Positions 1 to 9,243 are shown, counted from the first letter of the stretch. The stretch: DNA of 64,000 nucleotides from Brevundimonas sp. UBA5713 (GCF_002419815.1 NZ_DIGV01000018.1:115008-179007); one strand, 5' to 3'. Notes: a model not told the origin generated them from the sequence alone. Translations and numbers: made by a program.

Positions 1-169
1 GAGGGCGCTGGCCGTACGGCTGGCCATAGGGCGACGGCTGCGGCAACTGTCCGGTCGGAACCGGATGGGTCGGATAGCGGGGCCCCTCTGGATAGGTCGA
101 ACAGGCTGCCGCGGCCAACGCGCCCCCTGCCATCAGGCCTGCCTTGAGCCAGTTCTGCACGCTACCCAT
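1..169 (-). CDS. lipoprotein, N-terminal part only (possible NlpD/DipM-type murein hydrolase activator)
   Basis: Only the first 56 residues lie in the window; the gene continues past the left edge. The N-terminus has a charged start, a hydrophobic run and a lipobox ending LAAAAC at about residues 18-23, so the mature protein should be lipidated and anchored in the envelope. After the cysteine comes a Pro/Gly/Tyr/Gln-rich low-complexity stretch typical of a flexible linker. It follows pcm on the same strand after about 106 bases. In Caulobacter relatives the gene after pcm usually encodes a LysM/M23 peptidoglycan-binding protein (DipM or NlpD-like). That identity is inferred from gene order only; no LysM or M23 sequence is visible here. 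Confidence 0.65.
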   Translation of the reverse strand, partial: MGSVQNWLKAGLMAGGALAAAACSTYPEGPRYPTHPVPTGQLPQPSPYGQPYGQRP

Positions 170-275
170 GCCCGTCTCCGTATACTTCAATCAGTTTTGC
201 CGTTCGGCGCTGGAATCAGTCCGTAACCAAGCGACCAAGTTTCGCAAAAGTGGGGCAGAAAGGTTAACGGGCCAT

Positions 276-920
276 TCACCCTTCTTTGGCGGTGCCTTCG
301 ACCAGAGGCACGAAGCGCACTTCGCACAGGCTCTCGCGCATAAAACTACCGTCATCCTGACCGGTATAACGGTTCAGCATTTGTACCGAGGTGCGCCCCA
401 CGGGGCAGACCAAAACCCCTTTGGGTTTCAGCTGTTTGAGAAGTTCGGTCGGTTCGTGCGGAGACGCTGCCGTGACCATGATCCGGTCAAAAGGGGCCTG
501 TTCAATCCAGCCCACACCGCCGTCGCCATGTCGCGTGAACACATTTTCAAGGCCAAGACGTTTGAAACGGCTTTCTGCCTCAGTCAGCAAACTCTTGTAT
601 CGTTCGACCGTATAGACAAAGCGCGCCATGCGGCTGAGCACCGCGCACTGATAGCCACTGCCCGTTCCGATTTCGAGCACGCGATGACGCGGCCCCACTT
701 GCAGGGCCTGCGTCATCAGTCCGACAATAAAGGGCTGGCTGATCGTCTGGGCGCAGTCGATCGGCAGGGCCTGATCTTCCCACGCCTGATCCAGAAACTT
801 TTCATGCACGAACAGCGAGCGGTCCACCGACTCCATGGCCGCAAGGACGCGCGCATCCACCACCCCCTGCCGCCGTAGCGCAAGGATCAGGCGTCCGGCG
901 CGATCGTCCTCCAGACTCAT
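276..920 (-). CDS. pcm: protein-L-isoaspartate O-methyltransferase
   Basis: 214 residues, the normal length for the family. The enzyme transfers a methyl group from S-adenosylmethionine to L-isoaspartyl residues in age-damaged proteins, starting their repair; it is cytoplasmic. The family signature QTISQP is at residues 58-63 and the SAM-binding glycine motif LEIGTGSGYQ at 82-91. Its ATG overlaps the surE stop codon (ATGA, 4 bases), so the two are translationally coupled; the surE-pcm pair is conserved in many proteobacteria. An ATG start with this coupling is the only sensible choice. Identification is secure. Confidence 0.95.
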   Translation of the reverse strand: MSLEDDRAGRLILALRRQGVVDARVLAAMESVDRSLFVHEKFLDQAWEDQALPIDCAQTISQPFIVGLMTQALQVGPRHRVLEIGTGSGYQCAVLSRMARFVYTVERYKSLLTEAESRFKRLGLENVFTRHGDGGVGWIEQAPFDRIMVTAASPHEPTELLKQLKPKGVLVCPVGRTSVQMLNRYTGQDDGSFMRESLCEVRFVPLVEGTAKEG

Positions 921-1708
921 TGCTCGTGTGGTCCCTTCGGCGGTGCGCCACCCAGTACCTTCTTCAGGTCATTGATCATCGGCATGTGCGTCAGATCAAT
1001 ATGCAGAGGCGTGACCGAGATACGGCCCTCGTCCATGGCGCGCAGGTCGGTGCCTTGCTGATGCTCGTGCGGCGTGCCTCGGAAGGCCATCCAGTAATAG
1101 TCACGACCGCGCAGGTCCTGACGGCGGATGGCGTGCAGCTCGCCGATGTCGCGGAAGCCCTGACGGGTGATTTCCACTTCCTTCACCAGCTCGGGCGGCA
1201 GTTTGGGGAAGTTGACGTTCATCACCACGCCATCCGGCCATTTTTGCTCCAGCAGGCGCTGGATGATGCCGGGGCCGAAGGCCTCGGCGGTTTCCCAATG
1301 GGCGCGAGCCTCATCGTGGAAACGCTCCAGCGACTGCGACAGGGCAATGGAGCGGATGCCAAACGCCATGCCTTGCAGCGCACCGGCTACAGTGCCCGAG
1401 TAGGACACGTCCTCACCGACATTGTGGCCGCGATTGACGCCCGAAAGCACCAGATCGGGCTTTTCGGGCATCAGGTCGTTGACCGCCAGAATGACGCAGT
1501 CGGTCGGCGTGCCCGTGACCGAAAAGCGCTTTTCGCCATGCTTGTTGACACGCAGTGGCTCGGTCAGGGTCAGGCCACGGCCCTTGCCCGACTGCTCCAC
1601 CGCAGGCGCGACAATCCACACATCGTCCGACAGCGCGCGGGCGATGTTTTCCAGACAGGTCAGGCCTTCGGCGTCGATGCCGTCATCATTGGTCAGTAGG
1701 ATACGCAT
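917..1708 (-). CDS. surE: 5'/3'-nucleotidase SurE
   Basis: About 263 residues from the ATG at 1708. SurE is a divalent-metal-dependent nucleoside monophosphatase of stationary-phase survival. The metal site is complete: LLTNDDG near the N-terminus (Asp8, Asp9), a serine at about 40 (EQSGKG) and Asn at about 92 (SGVNRGHN). A GTG two codons upstream (1714) is in frame, but an AGAG ribosome-binding sequence lies five bases before the ATG at 1708 and overlaps that GTG, so the ATG is preferred. It follows serS by only nine bases and overlaps pcm by four, forming serS-surE-pcm. Confidence 0.95.
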   Translation of the reverse strand: MRILLTNDDGIDAEGLTCLENIARALSDDVWIVAPAVEQSGKGRGLTLTEPLRVNKHGEKRFSVTGTPTDCVILAVNDLMPEKPDLVLSGVNRGHNVGEDVSYSGTVAGALQGMAFGIRSIALSQSLERFHDEARAHWETAEAFGPGIIQRLLEQKWPDGVVMNVNFPKLPPELVKEVEITRQGFRDIGELHAIRRQDLRGRDYYWMAFRGTPHEHQQGTDLRAMDEGRISVTPLHIDLTHMPMINDLKKVLGGAPPKGPHEQ

Positions 1709-1717
1709 GGTCACTCT

Positions 1718-3046
1718 TTAAGCCGCCGTGATCTTGGTCAGGCCGCCCATATAGGGTTGCAGCACGGCAGGAACGGCAATGCTGCCGTCTTCCTGCTGAT
1801 AGTTTTCCATCACGGCGACAAGGGTACGGCCAACCGCCAGACCCGAACCGTTCAGGGTGTGCAGATACTCGGTCTTCTTCTCGCCAGCACGCTTGAAACG
1901 GGCGTCCATACGGCGGGCCTGGAAGTCACCGCAGTTCGAGCACGAGCTGATCTCGCGATAGGTGTTCTGCGACGGCAGCCACACCTCGAGATCGTAGGTC
2001 TTTTGCGCCGAGAAGCCCATGTCGCCCTTGCACAGCAGCACCTTGCGATAGGGCAGTTCCAGCGCCTGCAGCACGGCTTCGGCACAGGCGGTCATACGCT
2101 CGTGCTCGGCCTCGGAATCCTCCGGCTTACAGATCGAGACCAGCTCGACCTTCTGGAACTGATGCTGGCGGATCAGGCCGCGCGTGTCGCGACCAGCCGA
2201 GCCAGCCTCGGCACGGAAGCAGTAGGTCAGCGCCGCCAAACGGATCGGCTGTGCAACGTATTCGTCGCTCAGAACTTGCTCGCGCACCAGATTGGTCAGC
2301 GACACCTCGGCAGTCGGGATGAGCCAGCGGTTGCCCGCTTCCTCATCGACGCTGATAGCCGGATCACCGTCCACGGCGCGGAACTGGTCTTCCTTGAACT
2401 TGGGCAGTTGGCCGGTACCGAACATGGCATCGTCACGCACCAGCAGCGGCGGATTCACCTCGGTGTAGCCGTGGGTGCCGGTTTGCAGGTCCAGCATGAA
2501 CTGACCCAGCGCGCGGTCCAGACGGGCGATGCCGCCCTTAAGCACGGCAAAGCGCGCGCCCGACATGCGGGCGGCGGCTTCGAAATCGACTTGCTTCAGG
2601 GCTTCGCCCAGATCGGCGTGGTCCTTGGCCGGACCCGCCGTACGCGGCGTTCCCCATTTGCTGATTTCGACATTGTCGTTTTCATCGGCACCATCGGGTA
2701 CGTCTGCGGCGGCCAGATTTTTCAGGCCGCCGAGAAGATCACGCAGTTCGCCGCCCTTGGTGGCTTCGACGTCGCCCGCTTCGGCGATGACTGCCTTCAG
2801 GCTCTCCACCTCGGCCTTCAGGCGGTCCGCCTCGGCCATATCCTTCTTGCCCATGGCCGCGCCAATGGCCTTGGAAGCGGCATTACGCTTGGCCAAGGCC
2901 TCTTGGCCCGTGGTCTGCGCGCCTCGAAGTTCGATGTCCAGAGCCAGAATACGATCCACGACCGACTGGGCATTCTCGACACCGCGCGACGACCAGCCCG
3001 CCACATAGGCTGCGGGATTGTCTCGGATCGCTCTGATGTCGTGCAT
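1718..3046 (-). CDS. serS: seryl-tRNA synthetase
   Basis: 442 residues. Charges tRNA-Ser, and also tRNA-Sec where present, with serine in the cytoplasm. The N-terminal 100 or so residues form the expected long antiparallel coiled-coil arm (Ala/Lys/Glu rich). The class II catalytic core follows, with motif 2 around TYCFRAEAGSAGRDTRGL and motif 3 near the C-terminus (GSGLAVGRTLVAVMENYQ). First gene of a likely serS-surE-pcm operon. A gap of 99 bases separates it from the upstream cytochrome b561 gene and would hold its promoter. Confidence 0.96.
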   Translation of the reverse strand: MHDIRAIRDNPAAYVAGWSSRGVENAQSVVDRILALDIELRGAQTTGQEALAKRNAASKAIGAAMGKKDMAEADRLKAEVESLKAVIAEAGDVEATKGGELRDLLGGLKNLAAADVPDGADENDNVEISKWGTPRTAGPAKDHADLGEALKQVDFEAAARMSGARFAVLKGGIARLDRALGQFMLDLQTGTHGYTEVNPPLLVRDDAMFGTGQLPKFKEDQFRAVDGDPAISVDEEAGNRWLIPTAEVSLTNLVREQVLSDEYVAQPIRLAALTYCFRAEAGSAGRDTRGLIRQHQFQKVELVSICKPEDSEAEHERMTACAEAVLQALELPYRKVLLCKGDMGFSAQKTYDLEVWLPSQNTYREISSCSNCGDFQARRMDARFKRAGEKKTEYLHTLNGSGLAVGRTLVAVMENYQQEDGSIAVPAVLQPYMGGLTKITAA

Positions 3047-3145
3047 GATCGTGGCCTAAAGCTAGGGCAGTTAATGAAAGGCCCCTGCTCTACCTTTACT
3101 CCGGCGCTCTAGCAAACCCACCGGCTGTGAAACCTGCGTAAGATT

Positions 3146-4453
3146 TCATCCCTGACGATCTGCGCGAACATCGATCTTGACCGTAATGGTCTTGGAGACC
3201 CAGCTGCCTGCCGCATCAGAAGCCATGCCGAGGTCCAGTGCGGTGCGATCCACCTCGACCTCGCCACTGACGGTCGCCTTGCCGCTCGCCTCGTCAAAGG
3301 TGAAGGGCAGCACCACCGGCACCGAGTCAGATTTGATTCGCAGCTGGCCGGTAGCTTCATAGCGATTGCCGCCCAGCGCCCTGAACTCGGACGCTTCGAA
3401 ATAGGCGGCCGGGAACTGGTTCGGGTTGAACCATTCGGCGCCCTTCAATGCCCCGTCCTTGGTCGCATCACCGGTCAGGGCCGAGGCCGTCTTGACGGTG
3501 ACCACCGCGGTCGAGCCAGTCAGATCCGCCGGATCAAAGCGGACATCCGCCGTCCATTCGGTGAACTTGCCGGTGAAGGGCGCACCGGAGTGGGTACCGC
3601 TGAAGCTGATCGAAGAGGCCTCTGAGACGATGGCCCAAGCGTGAGCGGTACCCGGTTGCAGGCTGGTCTCAACCACCTGTTCCGAAGTGGCCGCGGCGGC
3701 GCTGGTATCAATCGACCTTGGCGCAGGCTTGGAGGCAATAGCCGCACCTACGCCCAGAATGACGATGGCAGAAGCCCCCACCAAACGCTCTGCCCATTTG
3801 GTGCCCGCACGCGGGCGGTCAGCCAGTGACACATCGGCATGCGGCAGAACCGGAACCATGTGCGATAGCACGCCGTCGCGGTTAATGAACTGGTGCTTCA
3901 GGGCGGCACCGATGTGCAGAGCCACCAGCACCACCGCCCCCCATGCCATGGCGCTGTGTGCGCTCATGCTGGCGAAGCCGATGGAGCGGCGCACGGCGTC
4001 ACTGGCGCTCTCGATAAAGCCTAGATGCGGAATAACGAACAGGCCAAACCAGCTGGTCGGGACTTCCAACGGAGTGTCGGTCGAAACCGCCCAGCCACTG
4101 GACACATAGGCCCAGCCCGTCAGCGGCAGGCCGATCATCAGCGCATAGAAGGCGGCGTGGGTGGCACGGGCCGCAAACTGCTCCCAGCCCAGCATTTCAC
4201 GCGGCAGGCGCGGCACAGGGTGCGTCAGACGCCAAGCCACCCGCAGCACCGTCAGCGCCAAGATCAGGAAGCCGATGGATTTGTGAATCTGGAAAACACG
4301 ATACGCCAAGGCCTGCGTATCCGGCTGTTCGATAGCCGACGTCATCCACCATCCCATGGGGATCATGGACAGGATGGCGATGGCGATCAGCCAGTGCAGC
4401 AGGATGGCGACGGACGAATAGCGCTCTGTGCGCGCGACAGCGGAAGCAGACAT
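3146..4453 (-). CDS. cytochrome b561 fused to a C-terminal YceI domain
   Basis: About 435 residues. Residues 14-200 are a four-helix prokaryotic cytochrome b561 with His20, His57, His166 and His180 placed like the haem ligands of E. coli CybB (the last pair 14 apart). After a linker and another hydrophobic helix (about 224-242), residues 272-432 form a YceI domain, a lipocalin-like barrel that binds polyisoprenoids. The membrane part probably moves electrons from quinol; the YceI part should face the periplasm. The start at 4453 has a TGAGG ribosome-binding site nine bases upstream; ATGs at 4471 and 4468 are in frame but lack one. The adjacent upstream gene encodes a free YceI lipoprotein, so both probably act on the same lipid or quinone-like substrate. 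Confidence 0.88.
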   Translation of the reverse strand: MSASAVARTERYSSVAILLHWLIAIAILSMIPMGWWMTSAIEQPDTQALAYRVFQIHKSIGFLILALTVLRVAWRLTHPVPRLPREMLGWEQFAARATHAAFYALMIGLPLTGWAYVSSGWAVSTDTPLEVPTSWFGLFVIPHLGFIESASDAVRRSIGFASMSAHSAMAWGAVVLVALHIGAALKHQFINRDGVLSHMVPVLPHADVSLADRPRAGTKWAERLVGASAIVILGVGAAIASKPAPRSIDTSAAAATSEQVVETSLQPGTAHAWAIVSEASSISFSGTHSGAPFTGKFTEWTADVRFDPADLTGSTAVVTVKTASALTGDATKDGALKGAEWFNPNQFPAAYFEASEFRALGGNRYEATGQLRIKSDSVPVVLPFTFDEASGKATVSGEVEVDRTALDLGMASDAAGSWVSKTITVKIDVRADRQG

Positions 4454-4500
4454 CGGGGGGAGCCTCATCATCGCAGTGCGCCCAAGGAGAGCCCATTGCG

Positions 4501-4538
4501 TTAAACGAACAAGGGCGGAAGGCTTTGACCTCCCGCCC
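4501..4538 (-). terminator. Rho-independent terminator after the YceI lipoprotein gene
   Basis: Read on the minus strand, a ten-base-pair stem (GGGCGGGAGG with CCTTCCGCCC, one G-U pair) closes a six-base loop and is followed by TTGTTCGTTT. It sits 15 bases past the stop of the YceI gene and before the cytochrome-YceI fusion, so the fusion may need its own promoter or depend on read-through. Confidence 0.6.
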
Positions 4539-4552
4539 CCGCTCTTCGGGTC

Positions 4553-5281
4553 TTATTGGGCCGCAGCTGCCGGAGCGGCGTCGGCTTGTTTTATGAACTC
4601 GCCGTCAAAGCGGACGGTCACTTCATCACCGACATAACCTAGAGCCATGCCGAAATCGGTACGCTTGAAGGTGCCTTCAGCCGCGAAGCCGATGGCCGGA
4701 ACCTGCAGGAACGGGTGGCTTTCGATCTCGCCGTTGAAAGTGGCTTTGAAGGTCACCGGCTTGGTGACACCCAGGAAGGTCAGGTCGCCCACCACGTCAG
4801 CCGTACGGTCGCCGGTCTTGGTCACCTTGGTCGATTTAAAGGTCACTTGGCCGAACTGGCGCGCGTTCAGGTGCGCCGGATTATTGGCAATGTCTTCGTT
4901 CCAGTTACGGAAGCCGCTGTTGGCGTGCGTACCGGCATAGTCACCCGGGAAGTTGGCATCGACCGAGGTCGGATCAACGGTGAACTCGACCGTGCTGTTT
5001 TCCAGATTGGCCGGATCCAGCGTGACCTTTGAATCGATCTTGTTGAAACGAATGGTGTAGTTCGAGATCGAGTTGTGCAGCACCGAGGTCTGCAGGATGG
5101 CGTGGGTCGGGTCCAGAGCATAGACGCCAGCCGGAGCCTTCAGCTCAACCGGGCCTGCGGCAGCAGCCGTAGCCGCAGCGGCCGGAGCGTCATTGTTGTT
5201 GGCCGGAGCGTTGCAAGCCGCCAGCAGGGCAGCAGCGGACACGGCGATAAAGGCAGCTTTGATCTTCACGTTGGGCCTCAT
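4553..5281 (-). CDS. YceI-family lipoprotein
   Basis: 242 residues. The N-terminus is a lipoprotein signal with lipobox LLAAC at residues 19-23, followed by an Ala/Asn/Pro linker and a full YceI domain (about 52-230; starts VYALDPTHA). YceI proteins are periplasmic lipocalin-like barrels that bind long isoprenoids; some are induced by base or osmotic stress. The lipidated form here would be membrane-tethered rather than soluble. It lies just upstream of the cytochrome b561-YceI fusion on the same strand. A good promoter (TTGCGC, 16 bases, TATACT) lies 67 bases before the start codon. Confidence 0.9.
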   Translation of the reverse strand: MRPNVKIKAAFIAVSAAALLAACNAPANNNDAPAAAATAAAAGPVELKAPAGVYALDPTHAILQTSVLHNSISNYTIRFNKIDSKVTLDPANLENSTVEFTVDPTSVDANFPGDYAGTHANSGFRNWNEDIANNPAHLNARQFGQVTFKSTKVTKTGDRTADVVGDLTFLGVTKPVTFKATFNGEIESHPFLQVPAIGFAAEGTFKRTDFGMALGYVGDEVTVRFDGEFIKQADAAPAAAAQ

Positions 5282-5347
5282 GGAAAAACGCCCCGAGCAA
5301 CGCGCCCAAGGCCTTAGCGACGGATGATTCCGCCTCTTAACGGTAAC

Positions 5348-5375
5348 AGTATATGTATCAGTTTTAGATGCGCAA
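5348..5375 (-). promoter_or_regulatory. promoter of the YceI lipoprotein gene
   Basis: On the minus strand TTGCGC (5375-5370) is followed after 16 bases by TATACT (5353-5348), close to the housekeeping consensus. Transcription would start near 5341, giving a leader of about 60 bases. The 184-base interval is shared with the divergent mutL; I see no equally good promoter facing mutL. Confidence 0.6.
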
Positions 5376-5465
5376 CCCGTCTCCGATAAATAATCACAGT
5401 GAAATGTGCGCTTCTTTCAAACGGAGGATGCACAGACGATGGGGGCGGCCTATCTTGAGACTCAC

Positions 5466-7376
5466 ATGCCTATTCGTCGCCTCCCAACCGAAACCGTCAA
5501 CCGCATCGCCGCCGGTGAAGTGGTCGAACGCCCTGCCAGTGCCATCAAGGAGTTGGTGGAAAACGCCATTGATGCGGGCGCGACCCATATCGAGATACAG
5601 GCAGATGGCGGCGGGCTGACCCGTATTCTGATCGCTGACGATGGCAAGGGTATCTCGAAAGAAGAGCTACCCATCGCGGTAGAGCGGCACGCCACCTCCA
5701 AGCTGGAGCCCGATGATGCGGGCGATGTGGACCTGCTGCGTATCTTCACGTTGGGCTTCCGTGGCGAGGCCCTGCCCTCCATCGGCTCGGTCGCGCGCTT
5801 GAACATCACCACCCGCGCCAAGTCCGATCAGGGCCAGCAAGACGCCTGGTCCATCACGGTCGAGGGCGGCCACCACCACCCCGTAGCGCCAGCCGCCTTC
5901 CCCGGGCCGCACGGCGCGCGGGTCGAAGTGCGCGACCTGTTCTACGCCACCCCAGCCCGACTGAAGTTTATGAAGTCGGAACGCTCCGAGGCCATGGCGA
6001 TCTCGGAGGAAATCAAACGTCAGGCGATGGCGCACGAAGATGTCGCCTTCACCTTGACGCTGGACGGCAAGACGACCCTGCGTCTGCCTGCCGAACATAA
6101 GGGCGATGAAGGCCGACTGCGCCGCCTTGGCGCTATTTTGGGCCGTGACTTCGAAGCCAATGCCCTGCTGATCGATCAAGAGCGCGACGGCACGCGCCTG
6201 TCCGGTTATGCGGGCCTTCCGACCTATTCGCGTGGCAATGCGGCGCACCAGTTCCTGTTCGTCAATGGCCGCCCTGTGCGCGACCGCCTTCTGCAAGGGG
6301 CGCTGCGCGGTGCCTATGCCGACTTCCTTGCGAGAGACCGCCATCCGGCAGCCGTTCTCTTCATCGACATCGACCCGCTCTATGTCGATGTGAACGTGCA
6401 CCCCGCCAAGGCCGAGGTGCGCTTCCGTGATCCGGCACTGGTGCGTGGCCTGATCGTCGGTGCGTTGAAACACGCGCTTCACGCGGCGGGCCACCGCGCC
6501 TCGACCACCGTGGCGTCGGACGCCCTATCCGGCTTTCAGCCGCACACGGGCGTTCAAATCCTTGGGCAATACACACCGACCGAACCGTCGGCGCAGGGCT
6601 TTAGCGCATGGGCCGGTTGGTCCAAACCCGAAGCTGCCGCCCAGATTATCCCCGGCCTGAACGAGCGTTCTGCCCGGGTGGAGCATACATGGAGCGGCCC
6701 GCAAGCCGCGCCCACCTTCCGCACTCTGGCCGAGGTTCAGGCCGAACATGCCGGTCAGATCACGCCCCATCCGCACGCACCGGTTGACCCGATCGACTAC
6801 CCATTGGGCGCGGCGCGGGCACAGTTGCACGCCAACTATATCGTTGCCCAGACCCGCGACGGCCTTGTGATCGTTGACCAGCATGCCGCTCATGAACGCC
6901 TCGTCTATGAGCGCATGAAAGAGCAGATGGCCGAGGGTAAGGTCACCCGTCAGGCCTTGCTGACGCCCGAGGTGGTCGAACTTGAAGCCCCCGAAGCCGA
7001 GCGTATTGCGGCCAAGGCCGAAGAACTGGCCGAACTGGGCCTGATCGTCGAACCGTTTGGCGCAGGCGCAGTTCTCGTGCGCGAAACGCCTGCCATTTTG
7101 GGCGATACCGATGTGCAGGGTCTCATCCGCGACATTGCCGACGACCTGTCCGAGCATGGCTCTGCTCTGTCTCTGAAAGAACGCATGGCCGAGGTGTGCG
7201 GCACCATGGCCTGCCACGGTTCGGTGCGTTCGGGCCGCGTGCTCAGCGCGCCGGAAATGAACGCCCTGCTGCGCCAGATGGAGGCTACGCCCCACTCCGG
7301 CCAGTGCAACCATGGCCGCCCGACCTATGTCGAGCTGAAACTCAACGACCTCGAAAAACTGTTCGGGAGACGGTGA
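5466..7376 (+). CDS. mutL: DNA mismatch repair protein MutL (endonuclease type)
   Basis: 636 residues from the ATG at 5466, which gives the canonical N-terminus MPIRRLP; upstream in-frame ATGs are not conserved. MutL couples MutS mismatch recognition to strand incision. The N-terminal GHKL ATPase motifs are present (ELVENAIDAGA, DDGKGI, LGFRGEALPSI). The C-terminal domain has the metal-dependent nuclease motif DQHAAHERLVYE starting at residue 471 and the zinc-site motifs ACHGSVRSG and QCNHGRP (613-619). It should therefore nick DNA itself, as in bacteria without MutH. Its stop overlaps the next start by one base (TGATG). Confidence 0.96.
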   Translation: MPIRRLPTETVNRIAAGEVVERPASAIKELVENAIDAGATHIEIQADGGGLTRILIADDGKGISKEELPIAVERHATSKLEPDDAGDVDLLRIFTLGFRGEALPSIGSVARLNITTRAKSDQGQQDAWSITVEGGHHHPVAPAAFPGPHGARVEVRDLFYATPARLKFMKSERSEAMAISEEIKRQAMAHEDVAFTLTLDGKTTLRLPAEHKGDEGRLRRLGAILGRDFEANALLIDQERDGTRLSGYAGLPTYSRGNAAHQFLFVNGRPVRDRLLQGALRGAYADFLARDRHPAAVLFIDIDPLYVDVNVHPAKAEVRFRDPALVRGLIVGALKHALHAAGHRASTTVASDALSGFQPHTGVQILGQYTPTEPSAQGFSAWAGWSKPEAAAQIIPGLNERSARVEHTWSGPQAAPTFRTLAEVQAEHAGQITPHPHAPVDPIDYPLGAARAQLHANYIVAQTRDGLVIVDQHAAHERLVYERMKEQMAEGKVTRQALLTPEVVELEAPEAERIAAKAEELAELGLIVEPFGAGAVLVRETPAILGDTDVQGLIRDIADDLSEHGSALSLKERMAEVCGTMACHGSVRSGRVLSAPEMNALLRQMEATPHSGQCNHGRPTYVELKLNDLEKLFGRR

Positions 7377-7831
7377 TGTTCAAGTCTGTGCTGTTTGTCT
7401 GCCTTGGTAACATCTGCCGCTCGCCGCTGGCCGAGGGCGCGTTCCGTACCGAGGTTGCCCGCCGCAAGCTTCCCATTGTGACCGACAGCGCGGGCATCGC
7501 CGCCTATCACATCAACGAAAAGCCCGACCCGCGCGCCATCGCCACCGCCAAGCGCAATGGCGTGGACATTTCCGGTCTGCGCGGGCGTCAGGTGAAGCCT
7601 GCGGACTTCACCCGCTTCGACCACATCGTCGCGATGGACGCCGATAATCTGGCCAATTTGAAACGCATCATGCCTGCGAACAGCACGGCCCAACTCAGCC
7701 TGATGCTGGATTGGGCAGGCCGTAAGGGCGAGAGCGTCCAAGACCCCTATTACGGTGATGAAGGCGGCTTCAACATCACCTGGGCGGACGTGTCAGCCGC
7801 CGCCAAGGGCTTGGCGGACCACCTGTCCTAA
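7376..7831 (+). CDS. low-molecular-weight protein-tyrosine phosphatase
   Basis: 151 residues. The P-loop CLGNICRS starts at Cys9 (C-x5-R with Arg15), and the general acid lies in DPYYG near residue 126, so both catalytic elements of the LMW phosphatase family are intact. Such enzymes remove phosphate from tyrosine or, in other members, from arsenate or arginine; the substrate here is unknown. Translationally coupled to mutL through TGATG. It ends directly against the stop codon of the convergent DUF2322 gene, with no intergenic base. Confidence 0.92.
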   Translation: MFKSVLFVCLGNICRSPLAEGAFRTEVARRKLPIVTDSAGIAAYHINEKPDPRAIATAKRNGVDISGLRGRQVKPADFTRFDHIVAMDADNLANLKRIMPANSTAQLSLMLDWAGRKGESVQDPYYGDEGGFNITWADVSAAAKGLADHLS

Positions 7832-8164
7832 TCAGGCCGCGATCAGAATGATCGCCAATGGCGCGCCGCCTTCAACGATCTCGATCAGGCGGTCGATGTT
7901 CGGATGCGCGCCCGGACGGGCCTCGGCATCGGCGGTATGCTCGCCGAACACTTCCATGCCATGCGCAGCGGCCCCGGCGTTCAGCGTACCGAATACCTGC
8001 TGCAGATATTGATACACCGCCAGCGAGCCTTGCTTGCCCGGCGCATTCTCGATGGTTGCCACCACCGCGCCCGAGGAATCAGCCAGCTCGATACGGGCCA
8101 GCCCCTCAATCGACGGCAGCCGTTGCAGATTGTCTTTGAACGAAGCGGTGGGCTGAATCATCAC
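7832..8164 (-). CDS. DUF2322-family protein
   Basis: 110 residues, cytoplasmic, no signal or membrane segment. The sequence resembles the small DUF2322 family: a segment around NAPGKQGSLAVYQYL (residues 40-54) and the conserved stretch RPGAHPNIDRL (82-92). The function of that family is not known to me. It lies 62 bases after the kelch gene on the same strand and could be co-transcribed with it. Family assignment is from memory of the motif, so moderate confidence in the name; that it is a real gene is much surer. Confidence 0.7.
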   Translation of the reverse strand: MMIQPTASFKDNLQRLPSIEGLARIELADSSGAVVATIENAPGKQGSLAVYQYLQQVFGTLNAGAAAHGMEVFGEHTADAEARPGAHPNIDRLIEIVEGGAPLAIILIAA

Positions 8165-8226
8165 GAACTCTCTAACCGGTAGATGCAGCCCCGTCTAACA
8201 GCCATGCGGCAGCTGCCAAAGCCCGA

Positions 8227-9243
8227 TTAGAGCCTCAGCGCCTCGACAACACCGCTGGCCTTACCACCGGAATAGACCTCGCCGCCCGCCAACGCATAAA
8301 CTACGCCATCAACCGCACAGCCCGCCAGACCGTGGCGCGGCACGCCCATATCCGGCCCGCGATCCCAGCGGTCAGCCGCAATGTCATAGATCCATGTCTC
8401 GGTGAAAACGCCCCCCGGCCTCGTCAGCCACTCACCGCCAAAGGCGACCAGACGATCACCAACCGTGGCCATGGCAAGGCCGCCACCGACCTGTTCGCCC
8501 GATGCCGGAGACACCGGTATCGGGGCCAGCGTGATCCAGCTATCGGTCTCGGTATCATAGCGGTCCAGCTGCCCCGTCCCGCGTCCGCCCTCCACCATAC
8601 GGCCACCGGCCACATAGATGTGGTGACCATGAACGCTGGCAGCGGCACTGTTACGGGCCTGCGGTGCCGGACGGGCAGTATGCCACGTCGCATCCGATGC
8701 ATCGAAGATCATGTGGGTGGTTACGTCGACCTGATCGTACCAGCCGCCGTTCTTGTCCTTGGGCGAGCGACCCGTGACCAGATGCACGCGGTCCCCGACT
8801 GTCACGCCAACCGTCTCGGCCAGTGGTTGCGGCATCTGGGTAACCGGCTGCCATAGACCGTCATCCAGCGCCCAGACATCGGTCATGGATGTCCATTCGC
8901 CACCTTCACGGCGGTCATAGCCGCCAAAGGCCCAGACACGACCGCGAACAGCCGCCATCATCGGGTGATGGCGCGGTTGCGGCAGGCGCGGCCCTTCGGT
9001 CCAAGTGTCGGTCGCCGGATCATAGATGCCGACACGGTCGTTGATGCGGGTGGTGATCGCATCGCGGATCAGACCGCCCGCGACATAGATTTTGCCGTCC
9101 AGCACCGCGCAGTACACCTCCTGCGTTGCCCACGGCATATCGGCCCGACGCTGCCAGCGCGGGCTGTTTTGACTGGCTGCGATGTTGGGGAGCACCGCCG
9201 TAGCGGCGGCAGAGGCGATCAGGCTGCGGCGATGAATCATCAT
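8227..9243 (-). CDS. Tat-exported kelch-repeat protein
   Basis: 338 residues. The N-terminus has a twin-arginine pattern (HRRSLIAS, residues 4-11) before a hydrophobic Ala-rich run, so it probably folds before export. The body has about five or six kelch blades, each with a Gly-Gly pair and a spaced Tyr/Trp (for example IYVAGG, VWAFGGYD, IYVAGGRM, LVAFGGEW, VYALAGGE), predicting a six-bladed beta-propeller in the periplasm. No catalytic motif is visible. Bacterial relatives include N-acetylneuraminate epimerases and galactose-oxidase-like proteins, but nothing here supports either. It starts 19 bases after the end of rsmD. Confidence 0.8.
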   Translation of the reverse strand: MMIHRRSLIASAAATAVLPNIAASQNSPRWQRRADMPWATQEVYCAVLDGKIYVAGGLIRDAITTRINDRVGIYDPATDTWTEGPRLPQPRHHPMMAAVRGRVWAFGGYDRREGGEWTSMTDVWALDDGLWQPVTQMPQPLAETVGVTVGDRVHLVTGRSPKDKNGGWYDQVDVTTHMIFDASDATWHTARPAPQARNSAAASVHGHHIYVAGGRMVEGGRGTGQLDRYDTETDSWITLAPIPVSPASGEQVGGGLAMATVGDRLVAFGGEWLTRPGGVFTETWIYDIAADRWDRGPDMGVPRHGLAGCAVDGVVYALAGGEVYSGGKASGVVEALRL

